From assembly GCA_035711805.1 (NCBI GenBank), contig DASTBV010000041.1, positions 1 through 12,190 of the forward strand: DNA of 12,190 nucleotides, written 5' to 3'. Below the pieces are notes generated by a model. It made no database searches and was not told the DNA's origin. It was given only the letters and a program-made list of their open reading frames with translations. The stretch is from Gp6-AA40 sp035711805 (GTDB taxonomy: Bacteria > Acidobacteriota > Vicinamibacteria > Vicinamibacterales > UBA2999). Numbering within the stretch: position 1 is the stretch's first letter; the number at the start of each line of letters is the position of its first letter. Positions 6,307 through 12,190 of this stretch are shown here, piece after piece. Both the position numbers and the translations under genes were made by a program.

Positions 6307-6926
6307 GCTGCGTCTCCGAGCGCCACGACCGCCGCGCGAGCCCGTTCGAGGAACGCGCTTTTCTCCTCGCCAGGACGAAGCGTGAGAGGCGCGCCGAAGA
6401 TGACGCGGCTCAGCATCGGCAGCGGCAGCCACTCGCCCTTCGGCAGGATGCGGTGCAGATTCCACAAATGCACCGGGACGAGCTCCACTTCGGGACGGCA
6501 TCGTGCCAGGAAATACAGACCGCTCTTGAAAGCGCCGATCTCGCCGGTCAGACTGCGCGTGCCTTCTGGAAAGAGGATGAGCGAATGGCGATCGCCCATC
6601 CCCCCGCAGATGCGCGTGGTCGTGGCACGTGCCGCTTCCTGCGGCGACACGTCTGGCGCACATCCGCGATCGACCAGGATGGCGTTGAAGACCTGGCGCG
6701 CAAGTCTGCGGCGGACGGCGTGGTGTTCCCAGTAGCGGCGGTCGGCGACAGGACGCACGAGCCTTCGACCTTCCGGCGGCAGTGCGGCCCAGATGACGAC
6801 GAAGTCGAGATGGCTGGCGTGATTGGCGAAATAGATTCGCTGCGCGTCCGAGTTCGGCGCGCAGCGCCATTCCACGCCAGGACCACTGAGCAAATGGACA
6901 GCGCCGGAAACGGCAGTGGCGATCAT
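6303..6926 (-). CDS. PlsC-type 1-acyl-glycerol-3-phosphate acyltransferase
   Basis: The 207-residue protein has the acyltransferase motifs in order: block I NHASHLD with His36 and Asp41 of the HX4D catalytic pair, the substrate-binding FPEGTRS at 119-125, FKSG at 133-136, and VPVHL at 150-154. PlsC-family enzymes acylate lysophosphatidate (or another lyso-acceptor) at the inner membrane to give phosphatidate, which the next gene product could convert to CDP-diacylglycerol. It is slightly short for PlsC, with only a modest hydrophobic N-terminus. The ATG at 6926 overlaps the stop of the CDP-alcohol gene (ATGA), and its own stop overlaps the cdsA start the same way. Family certain; exact acceptor unknown. 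Confidence 0.88.
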   Translation of the reverse strand: MIATAVSGAVHLLSGPGVEWRCAPNSDAQRIYFANHASHLDFVVIWAALPPEGRRLVRPVADRRYWEHHAVRRRLARQVFNAILVDRGCAPDVSPQEAARATTTRICGGMGDRHSLILFPEGTRSLTGEIGAFKSGLYFLARCRPEVELVPVHLWNLHRILPKGEWLPLPMLSRVIFGAPLTLRPGEEKSAFLERARAAVVALGDAA

Positions 6927-7612
6927 CGCGACTCCAGTTCTCTGGCGATGCGGTGGATGCGCCTGGCAGCCGTGACGATCGAGCCCAGGACGACGACCAC
7001 GAGGCCGAGCAGCATGGCGCGCATCGGCAGCCAGAGCCACGCCTCCATGGCGGACGCCATCGCCGCGACTGTCAGGACGAACATGCGGTGCTGCTTGGCC
7101 ATCGGGCCGGCGAAGCTCTGCGTCATGCCGAGCGACCCGCCGAAGACGCGGATGTACGCCGTGAACAGCGCCAGAGCGGCGGCCGTCCAGCCGAGCGCGG
7201 CGCCCCACGGCTCGCTCGCCGTCGCATATCCGGCCCCTGCGAGCACCAGGACGTCGGCGATGCGGTCCGGAATCTCGTTGTAGAGGACGCCGGTGCGAGT
7301 GGCGAGGCGGTGCTCGACCGCGAGCATGCCGTCGAGCAGGTTGCAGAGCAGCCGCAGCTGAATCAGTGCGGCAGCCGCGAGGAGCAGGACGGCGCGCAGG
7401 TCGCTCTTCGCGGCCGGTGACATAGCCAGACAGACACCCGCGCCTGCCGCAAAGACGACGCTCGCAATCGAAACAGCGTTGGGGCGAACGCCGAGGCGTG
7501 CCAGCTGTCGCGCGAGCAGCCTGGCCCAACTCGTGTTCCTCGTGCGCAGCGCACGACGTTCGCCCATGGCAGCACCGGCGAAGGACGGGTATGCGGTCGA
7601 ATTCGTGGACAT
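6923..7612 (-). CDS. CDP-alcohol phosphatidyltransferase family protein with variant motif
   Basis: The 229-residue protein has several membrane spans and the CDP-alcohol phosphotransferase region N91-x2-D94-G95-x2-A98-V99-x8-G108-x3-N112-x3-D116. The canonical motif is DxxDGxxARx8GxxxDxxxD. Spacing is exact, but two of the four metal-binding aspartates are Asn, Arg is Val, and an extra Asp lies at 120. I recall a subfamily with LLDGM and PDRIAD, so this may be a genuine variant rather than decay. Canonical enzymes displace CMP from a CDP-alcohol with a second alcohol. The product here is unknown. The ATG at 7612 overlaps the preceding stop (TGATG) and has GAGGGAG seven bases upstream. A Met at residue 16 is an alternative start. 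Confidence 0.85.
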   Translation of the reverse strand: MSTNSTAYPSFAGAAMGERRALRTRNTSWARLLARQLARLGVRPNAVSIASVVFAAGAGVCLAMSPAAKSDLRAVLLLAAAALIQLRLLCNLLDGMLAVEHRLATRTGVLYNEIPDRIADVLVLAGAGYATASEPWGAALGWTAAALALFTAYIRVFGGSLGMTQSFAGPMAKQHRMFVLTVAAMASAMEAWLWLPMRAMLLGLVVVVLGSIVTAARRIHRIARELESR

Positions 7613-8424
7613 CAGCGCGCTCCCTCGTCTGCCAGCGGATCCGTCGCCGGCGGTTCGCGGACCGCGGCGCTGCTGAAACGTCCGGTCCGGATGAAGGTCA
7701 GCACTTCGGGCAGGACGTCGGCGAACCGCCGATACATCTGGTCGTGGTTCAGGTCGACGAACGCGCAATCGTCGTGGGGCTGCGCGAAGCTGTCGCAGTC
7801 GAACTCGAATGGTCCGTACTTCCGTGCCGCCGCTGCGCGTTTGCGGACGAACGGCGTCGGCCTGGTCTCGACGAGGAGCGCCACGCGAACACCCGACCCG
7901 GCAAACGGCGGATAGGGTGTGCGGGCAAGGTCGAAGACCGGAGTGCCGTAGCGGATCCAGGTGAGGAAGTGGAGGTCGTCCGTCGCAATGCGTGCGGCGC
8001 GTTCCTGCAGCGGACTGCGGTCGTAGACGACCGTCGCGAGATTTGGCAGGCCGGGTTGCTGGGCCAGTGGATTGAAGCTCCAGCCGCCGGCAATGAACGC
8101 GAAGACGTGCAGCCGGTCGTAGCGCTCGAGCCGCTGTTCACGAATGAGGTCGCGCAGGCGGTCGCGGCTTCGGTTGAGGCCGCCGCGGGAAATGTAGCTC
8201 GGCACGTAGAGGTCGAGACCGGCCGCCGCAACCTCGGGAGCGAGCCCGCGAAGCGTCTGCTCGGCCCCGCGCCCGTAGCCGAAGCCCGGCAGGATCAGCA
8301 GTGCCTCGGAGCGCGGGGTCGGCGTCAGCGCCGGGCGGATCTGACCGGCACACCCGGCGGTGGCGAGACCCGCGGCGATGCAGATGTGCAGGATGCGGCG
8401 GCGAACTGCGGTGCCCAAAGCCAT
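7612..8424 (-). CDS. Alpha/beta-hydrolase-like lipoprotein lacking the nucleophile serine
   Basis: The N-terminus carries arginines, a hydrophobic span and TAGC (Cys25), a slightly atypical lipobox, so the 270-residue product is probably a lipoprotein. It shows alpha/beta-hydrolase landmarks: ALLILPGFG (oxyanion-type strand and turn, 41-49), a helix, LDLYVPSY, and then LHVFAFIAGGWS at 105-116 where the nucleophile elbow GxSxG should be. The serine position is Ile111, so classical hydrolysis is unlikely. His227 in DLNHDQMY sits where a catalytic His would lie. It may bind a lipid or act as a scaffold rather than an enzyme. It is first in the lipid operon and its stop overlaps the CDP-alcohol gene's start. 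No strong Shine-Dalgarno precedes the ATG at 8424. Confidence 0.72.
   Translation of the reverse strand: MALGTAVRRRILHICIAAGLATAGCAGQIRPALTPTPRSEALLILPGFGYGRGAEQTLRGLAPEVAAAGLDLYVPSYISRGGLNRSRDRLRDLIREQRLERYDRLHVFAFIAGGWSFNPLAQQPGLPNLATVVYDRSPLQERAARIATDDLHFLTWIRYGTPVFDLARTPYPPFAGSGVRVALLVETRPTPFVRKRAAAARKYGPFEFDCDSFAQPHDDCAFVDLNHDQMYRRFADVLPEVLTFIRTGRFSSAAVREPPATDPLADEGAR
7620..7626 (-). promoter_or_regulatory. Shine-Dalgarno GAGGGAG inside the hydrolase-like gene
   Basis: GAGGGAG, seven bases before the ATG at 7612, lies in the last codons of the upstream gene and supports the TGATG-coupled start of the CDP-alcohol phosphatidyltransferase. Confidence 0.6.
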
Positions 8425-8465
8425 GATGCGATCGTGGCCAACGGACCGCGCGAAGTCCTGACGGG

Positions 8466-8483
8466 ACGCTGAATTACGCTGAA
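8466..8483. repeat. Direct repeat ACGCTGAA, two copies ten bases apart
   Basis: ACGCTGAA at 8466-8473 recurs at 8476-8483, one helical turn apart, 42-60 bases upstream of the lipid operon's first start and just after the GNAT stop. The spacing suits an operator for the operon, but a chance repeat is possible. No clear promoter pair was found beside it. Confidence 0.3.
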
Positions 8484-8498
8484 AGCAACACGCTCACG

Positions 8499-8996
8499 TC
8501 ACACCATGGAGAATTCCGATCGGTATTGCGCCAATCCGGTCATCCCTTCGGTCTTCGTCGAATCGAGTATCAGCACCATGAATACGTCGTCGGGGACGTC
8601 CCACTGACATCTGATGCTCCGCGCGCTGGCGGGTGTGAACCCGAAGCGCGGATAGAACTGCGGATGTCCGAGGACGATGACGAAGGGATGGCCGGCTTCG
8701 CCAATCCGTCGGTTCCCGGTCGTGACGAGCTGGCTACCTAGGCCCTGCCGCTGGTAATCCGGCAGCACCGCCATCGGCCCCAGCGCGGCGCCCCGGAATG
8801 CGCCGACAACGGCAGGACTGTAGAGAATATGTCCGACGATCTTGCCGTCCGAGACCGCGACGAGCGACAGCAGGACACCGCCGTTTGCCCTCAGCGCGTC
8901 GACGACTTGGCCTTCCAGGCCTTGACCAAACGCGAGGCGGTTCACCTCGCGAATAGCCGCGATGTCATCCGGACTCTCTTCGCGGATTTCAATCAC
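8499..8996 (-). CDS. YhbS-like GNAT N-acetyltransferase, 165 aa
   Basis: The protein follows the YhbS-like GNAT pattern: an opening MIEIREESPDD (start codon GTG), a central GALGPMAVLPDYQRQGLG with the acetyl-CoA loop QRQGLG at 82-87, then FVIVLGHPQFYPRFGF at 105-120 and WDVPDDVFMV at 132-141, all typical of that subfamily. It should acetylate a small amine or other acceptor in the cytoplasm; the substrate is unknown. I chose GTG at 8996 because family members begin about here. A GGGA lies 11 bases upstream, which is a long spacing. An ATG at 9074 would add 26 unconserved-looking residues. It stands between nrdJ and the lipid operon, 74 bases from the latter, and may be a single-gene unit. Confidence 0.87.
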   Translation of the reverse strand: MIEIREESPDDIAAIREVNRLAFGQGLEGQVVDALRANGGVLLSLVAVSDGKIVGHILYSPAVVGAFRGAALGPMAVLPDYQRQGLGSQLVTTGNRRIGEAGHPFVIVLGHPQFYPRFGFTPASARSIRCQWDVPDDVFMVLILDSTKTEGMTGLAQYRSEFSMV

Positions 8997-9077
8997 ACCA
9001 TTGCTTTTCCCGACTTGATCACGTCGAGTGTTCAGCAAAGCGCTGCGCGAGGCGTAGTGACGTTCTCCGGCCATGCA

Positions 9078-9108
9078 AGGGCACGAGGATCCGAATCCTT
9101 CGTGCCCT
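9078..9108. terminator. Strong hairpin, likely terminator of nrdJ
   Basis: Arms AGGGCACGA/TCGTGCCCT (9 bp) extend into GGAT/ATCC (4 bp) with one bulged base and a four-base loop, giving a 13-bp stem. It lies about 60 bases past the nrdJ stop and before the GNAT gene. No T-run follows on either strand, so it may act as a processing or stabilising end rather than a classical intrinsic terminator. Confidence 0.5.
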
Positions 9109-9155
9109 GATCCCTGGCAGCCCTTAGGCCTCAGGCCTGATTTCTGCGCCTTCCA

Positions 9156-9175
9156 GTTGCGCCGCTAGGCGCAAC
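9156..9175 (-). other. Hairpin with the nrdJ stop codon in its loop
   Basis: GTTGCGCC (9156-9163) and GGCGCAAC (9168-9175) are perfect 8-bp arms around the four-base loop GCTA. On the minus strand the loop contains the nrdJ TAG stop (9165-9167). The 3' arm is coding sequence for the last residues. It could serve as part of a transcription-end structure. Confidence 0.6.
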
Positions 9176-12086
9176 CCGAAGTCGTCCCGCAGTTCGCGCA
9201 CTTGTAGCAGCTGCCGCTGCGGATCATGATCGACCCGCACGTGCTGCACGGCGGCGCGTCCTCCTGATTCCGCATCGCGGCGAATTCAGCGGACTTGGGT
9301 TTCGGCGCGGCAGCGGTTTCCTTGCGGTTGGCTGCTGCAAGACCGACGTGAACGTCGGCCTCTACCGGCTTCTCGACCTTCTCCACAGGCTGTTCTTTGA
9401 CGTTCACGCCGACATGGAACTGTGCCTCCGGCGACAGGAACTTCGTCGCCAGCCACCGGAAGATGTAGTCCACGATCGATTTCGCGAAGCGGATCTCGGG
9501 GTTCTTCGTCATCCCCGACGGCTCGAACCGCGCGTGGCTGAACTTGTCGACCAGCACCTGCAGCGGCACCCCGTACTGCAGCGCGTAGGAGATCGCCTGC
9601 GCGAACGCGTCGGCGAAGCCCGAAATCGTCGAGCCCTCCTTCGCCATCGTCAGGAAGATCTCGCCCGGCGTCCCATCGTCGAAGAGGCCGACGGTGATGT
9701 AGCCCTCATGGCCGGCGATGTCGAACTTGTGCGTGATCGAGTTGCGCTCGTCCGGCAGCTTCCGCCGCTTCGGCGTCTCGACGATCTTGACGACCTCTTT
9801 CACGATTTCGCGCGGGCCGACCTGAAGGTCGGCCTCGACCGAGCCCTTCACATTGTTACGGGTGTCGGCTACGCCGGCTTTCGACGTGTTGAGCGGCTGC
9901 GTGCGCTTGCTGCCGTCGCGGTAGATCGAGATCGCCTTGGCGCCGAGGCGCCACGACTCGATGTACGCCCGCTCGATATCCTCGACGGTCGCCTCGCGCG
10001 GCACGTTGACGGTCTTGCTGATCGCGCCGGAAATGAACGGCTGCGTCGCGCCCATCATCTTGATGTGCCCCATGTAGTGAATCGACCGCTCGCCGTTGGC
10101 CGGCTTGAACGCGCAGTCGAACACGGGGAGGTGCTCCTCCTTCAGGAACGGCGCCCCTTCGATCATCTCGTTCTCGTCGATGTGATGGACAATCGCCTCG
10201 ATCTCGGGCTTGGTGTAGCCGAGCTTCTCGAGCGCCATCGGGACGGTCTGGTTGACGATCTTCATCAACCCGCCGCCGACGAGCTTCTTGTACTTGACCA
10301 GCGCGATGTCGGGCTCCACGCCGGTGGTGTCGCAGTCCATCATGAAGCCGATGGTCCCCGTCGGCGCCAGCACGGTCGCCTGGGCGTTGCGATAGCCGAA
10401 GTCCTCGCCCAGCTCCACCGCCTCGTCCCACGCCTGCTTCGCGCCGGCATAGAGGTCGGCCGGCACGTGCTTGGCGGTGATCTCGGCGACGGCATCGCGA
10501 TGCTTCCGCATCACGCGCAGCATCGAGTCGCGGTTCCTGTCGTAGCCGGCAAACGGACCGCCGTGATCGCGCGCCACCCGCGCTGACTGCGCGTAGGCCT
10601 CGCCCGTCATCACCGCGGTAATCGCGGCCGCGTAGGCACGGCCCTCGTCGCTGTCGTACGGCAGGCCGCGCGACATCAGCAGCGCACCCAGGTTGGCGTA
10701 GCCAAGGCCGAGTGGGCGATAGTCGTGGCTGTTCTTCTCGATCGCCTTCGTCGGATAGCTCGAGTTCGGAACGATGATCTCCTGCGCGGTGATCATCGTG
10801 CGGCACGCCGCCTTGAACGCCGCCACGTCGAGCTCGCCATCGTCCTTGACGAACTTCATCAGGTTGATCGACGCCAGGTTGCAGGCCGAGTCGTCGAGGA
10901 ACATGTATTCCGAGCACGGATTGCTGGCGTTGATCCGCGCCGTCTCGGGGCAGGTGTGCCAGTCGTTGACGGTCGTGTCGAACTGCATGCCCGGATCGCC
11001 GCAGACCCACGTGCCTTCGGCGATGCCGTGCATCAGGTCGCGCGCCTTGTAGGTGTCCATCACGCGGCGGTCGAGGATCGCCTTGGTCTGCCAGTCGCCA
11101 TCGTCCAGCACGGCGCGCATGAAGTCGTCGGTCACGCGCACGCTGTTGTTGGAGTTCTGGAAGAACACCGAGCCGTAGGCCACGCCGGTGAACGAGCCGT
11201 CATACCCGGCGTCGATGAGCGCCCACGCTTTCTTCTCTTCGTCAACCTTGCAGTTGATGAAGTCCATGATGTCGGGATGCTCGGCGTTGAGGATCACCAT
11301 CTTCGCCGCCCGGCGCGTCTTGCCGCCGGACTTGATGACGCCGGCAAACGCGTCGTACCCCTTCATGAACGACACGGGACCGGACGCCGTGCCGCCGCCC
11401 GCGAGCAGCTCCTTCGACGAGCGGATCGCCGACAGGTTGCTGCCGGTGCCCGATCCGAACTTGAAGAGCATCCCCTCGGTCCTCGCCAGCGTGAGGATCG
11501 AGTCCATCGTGTCCTGCACCGAGTTGATGAAGCAGGCCGAGCACTGCGGTGCCTTCTCGAAGCCGCAGTTGAACCACACCGGGCTGTTGAACGCCGCCTT
11601 CTGATAGACGAGCAGATGCTTCAGCTCGTGGCTGAACGCCATCAGGGCATCCTCGCTCGCGAAGTAGTGCTGCGCGCGCGCCCAGCCGGTGATCGTGTCC
11701 ACCACGCGGCCGATCAGCTGCTTGACGGAATGCTCGCGCTCCGGCGTCCCGATCTGCCCGCGGAAATACTTCGAGACGACGATGTTGGTCGCCTGCTGTG
11801 ACCACAACTTCGGGATCTCGACCTGACGTTGCTCGAAGACCACCTGGCCCTTGTCGCTGCCGATGACCGCATCGCGCAGTTCCCATTCGACCTGGTCGAA
11901 CGGGTCCACTCCGGCCGTCGAGAAAAAGCGCGGGAACTCGAGCCCGGGGGCGGAGGTCGCCACCGCGGCCGCCGGGCGTTTGCCCTTCACCACTCCCTCG
12001 GTCGGCTCGATGTGCGTGGTCTGGCCGGTAGCTGCCGTTTGTCCGGCAGCGGCCGCCGCCATCTTCTGAGCAGCGCCTTCGTGCAT
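9165..12086 (-). CDS. nrdJ: Class II (adenosylcobalamin-dependent) ribonucleotide reductase
   Basis: This 973-residue enzyme reduces ribonucleotides to deoxyribonucleotides with a thiyl radical generated from adenosylcobalamin. It therefore works without oxygen or an NrdB subunit. In order: an Ala/Thr-rich N-terminal extension (1-50); QCSACF with Cys182/Cys185; FGSGTGSN; NPCSE at 389-393 with the radical Cys391 between Asn389 and Glu393; Cys402 in SACNLASINL (likely redox partner of Cys182); APTGTIGFMMD; and a TSCPD-like domain (about 790-890). The tail is cysteine-rich: CSTC (947, 950), CYKCANC (960, 963, 966) and the penultimate Cys972, suiting a zinc ribbon plus re-reduction cysteines. The ATG at 12086 follows GGAGG by four bases; the frame is open to 12134 but that would include leader hairpin sequence. 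Two related palindromes interrupt the linkers flanking the TSCPD domain. Confidence 0.96.
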   Translation of the reverse strand: MHEGAAQKMAAAAAGQTAATGQTTHIEPTEGVVKGKRPAAAVATSAPGLEFPRFFSTAGVDPFDQVEWELRDAVIGSDKGQVVFEQRQVEIPKLWSQQATNIVVSKYFRGQIGTPEREHSVKQLIGRVVDTITGWARAQHYFASEDALMAFSHELKHLLVYQKAAFNSPVWFNCGFEKAPQCSACFINSVQDTMDSILTLARTEGMLFKFGSGTGSNLSAIRSSKELLAGGGTASGPVSFMKGYDAFAGVIKSGGKTRRAAKMVILNAEHPDIMDFINCKVDEEKKAWALIDAGYDGSFTGVAYGSVFFQNSNNSVRVTDDFMRAVLDDGDWQTKAILDRRVMDTYKARDLMHGIAEGTWVCGDPGMQFDTTVNDWHTCPETARINASNPCSEYMFLDDSACNLASINLMKFVKDDGELDVAAFKAACRTMITAQEIIVPNSSYPTKAIEKNSHDYRPLGLGYANLGALLMSRGLPYDSDEGRAYAAAITAVMTGEAYAQSARVARDHGGPFAGYDRNRDSMLRVMRKHRDAVAEITAKHVPADLYAGAKQAWDEAVELGEDFGYRNAQATVLAPTGTIGFMMDCDTTGVEPDIALVKYKKLVGGGLMKIVNQTVPMALEKLGYTKPEIEAIVHHIDENEMIEGAPFLKEEHLPVFDCAFKPANGERSIHYMGHIKMMGATQPFISGAISKTVNVPREATVEDIERAYIESWRLGAKAISIYRDGSKRTQPLNTSKAGVADTRNNVKGSVEADLQVGPREIVKEVVKIVETPKRRKLPDERNSITHKFDIAGHEGYITVGLFDDGTPGEIFLTMAKEGSTISGFADAFAQAISYALQYGVPLQVLVDKFSHARFEPSGMTKNPEIRFAKSIVDYIFRWLATKFLSPEAQFHVGVNVKEQPVEKVEKPVEADVHVGLAAANRKETAAAPKPKSAEFAAMRNQEDAPPCSTCGSIMIRSGSCYKCANCGTTSGCA
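9341..9365. repeat. In-frame palindromic insertion, copy B, in nrdJ
   Basis: The 20 bases 9341-9360 form an inverted repeat with a GA centre; 8 of 9 arm pairs match. The 25-base unit matches copy A (9815-9839) at 21 positions. It encodes VEADVHVG (residues 908-915) in the linker after the TSCPD domain. Two differences from copy A pair with each other, so the stem is kept. Confidence 0.7.
9815..9839. repeat. In-frame palindromic insertion, copy A, in nrdJ
   Basis: Bases 9815-9834 are a perfect inverted repeat: GGCCGACCT, GA, AGGTCGGCC. The unit encodes VEADLQVG (residues 750-757) in the linker before the TSCPD domain. It resembles dispersed palindromes that I believe are frequent in some acidobacterial genomes, where they add short EADLQVG-type peptides to loops; that recollection is not checked here. 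Confidence 0.75.
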
Positions 12087-12090
12087 GTGT

Positions 12091-12095
12091 CCTCC
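12091..12095 (-). promoter_or_regulatory. Strong Shine-Dalgarno GGAGG of nrdJ
   Basis: GGAGG lies four bases before the ATG at 12086 and four bases after the end of a leader hairpin. It decides the nrdJ start in favour of MHEGAAQK and leaves the site single-stranded when the hairpin folds. Confidence 0.8.
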
Positions 12096-12099
12096 GCCT

Positions 12100-12132
12100 G
12101 GGCGACACCCCTCCCCTGTCGGGTGATCGCCC
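12100..12132 (-). promoter_or_regulatory. nrdJ leader hairpin 2 (next to the Shine-Dalgarno)
   Basis: GGGCGA (12100-12105) pairs with TCGCCC (12127-12132), and CACCC (12106-12110) with GGGTG (12121-12125), with one bulged base. This gives an 11-bp stem with a ten-base purine-rich loop in the RNA. It ends four bases before GGAGG. The loop itself contains AGGGGAG, a second ribosome-binding-like string. A cis-acting control element for nrdJ is plausible but unproven. Confidence 0.5.
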
Positions 12133-12159
12133 AATCTTTCGTAATCGTTACGCAGATTG
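12132..12159 (-). promoter_or_regulatory. nrdJ leader hairpin 1 / interrupted palindrome
   Basis: CAATCT (12132-12137) and AGATTG (12154-12159) flank CGTAA (12140-12144) and TTACG (12148-12152) around TCG, giving 11 paired positions with a 2-versus-1 internal mismatch. In DNA it could be a repressor operator; in RNA it is a hairpin directly joined to hairpin 2. It does not resemble the NrdR box as I know it. The remaining bases to 12190 show no clear promoter. Confidence 0.45.
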
Positions 12160-12190
12160 AATTTGGTCGCGCGCGTTCTGAAGTCGTTCG

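Noticed and set aside
5383..6735. 450-codon plus-strand open frame over cdsA and the acyltransferase
   Set aside because: Highly charged Arg/Glu/His-rich product without domains; it runs opposite two genes with exact family signatures.
9131..9140. Ten-base palindrome TCAGGCCTGA after nrdJ
   Set aside because: It has no loop, so it cannot form a stable RNA hairpin, and palindromes of this length occur by chance in GC-rich DNA.
9348..10586. Long plus-strand open frame opposite nrdJ
   Set aside because: Arg/Leu/Asp-rich shadow of GC-rich codons; the minus frame encodes the clear reductase.
10725..11801. Second long plus-strand open frame opposite nrdJ
   Set aside because: Composition is an antisense shadow (His/Arg/Val-rich) and nrdJ motifs cover the whole stretch on the other strand.
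12087..12190. Cobalamin riboswitch upstream of nrdJ
   Set aside because: About 100 bases are available, with no B12-box-like sequence and only two simple hairpins; the known class is longer and multibranched. The window edge cuts the region, so a part further upstream cannot be excluded.
1..12190. Integrated mobile element, phage, defence system or CRISPR array
   Set aside because: No transposase, integrase, phage, restriction or Cas-like proteins and no regularly spaced repeats; the only repeats are the two short palindromes in nrdJ and the short ACGCTGAA pair.

Overview
This GC-rich bacterial window carries 14 protein-coding genes, one of them cut by the left edge. Thirteen are on the minus strand and one is on the plus strand. 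There are no tRNA or rRNA genes, CRISPR arrays, transposases or phage genes. GC-rich coding DNA, many small secreted proteins of unknown function, a class II (B12-dependent) ribonucleotide reductase and short palindromes inserted in its coding sequence suggest a soil Acidobacteriota, perhaps Vicinamibacteria-like. That placement is inference; no marker gene settles it.

Region A (1-3421, minus strand) reads from right to left as one tightly packed transcription unit: a 45-residue single-span membrane protein, a lipoprotein with a DxDxD-type loop, a secreted protein with a similar loop, a GNAT acetyltransferase, a LysE/RhtB exporter, an unrecognised 297-residue protein, and the first 38 codons of a RidA/YjgF-family protein. 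Gaps are 2, 52, 5, 1, 23 and 14 bases. Exporter, acetyltransferase and RidA together hint at amino-acid or amine handling.

Region B (3422-5204) holds a plus-strand secreted glycine-rich protein, reading divergently from region A, then two minus-strand secreted proteins. One is small and cysteine-containing. The other has a TIMP/netrin-like N-terminus and a carboxypeptidase-regulatory-like C-terminus.

Region C (5356-8424, minus) is a four-gene unit whose stops and starts overlap at every junction: an alpha/beta-hydrolase-like lipoprotein without the nucleophile serine, a CDP-alcohol phosphatidyltransferase with an altered metal-binding motif, a PlsC-type acyltransferase, and a CdsA-type phosphatidate cytidylyltransferase. 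The last three can be read as consecutive activities of phospholipid head-group assembly (lysophosphatidate to phosphatidate to CDP-diacylglycerol to a CDP-alcohol transfer product). The set resembles the enterobacterial ynbABCD cluster in composition and looks like an accessory lipid pathway rather than the housekeeping one.

Region D (8499-12190, minus) has a YhbS-like GNAT acetyltransferase and the 973-residue class II ribonucleotide reductase nrdJ. nrdJ has two adjacent hairpins in its leader just before a strong Shine-Dalgarno, two related palindromes inserted in frame around its TSCPD-like domain, its stop codon in the loop of a hairpin, and a second large hairpin downstream. These RNA/DNA structures and the region C operon are the most interesting parts of the window.
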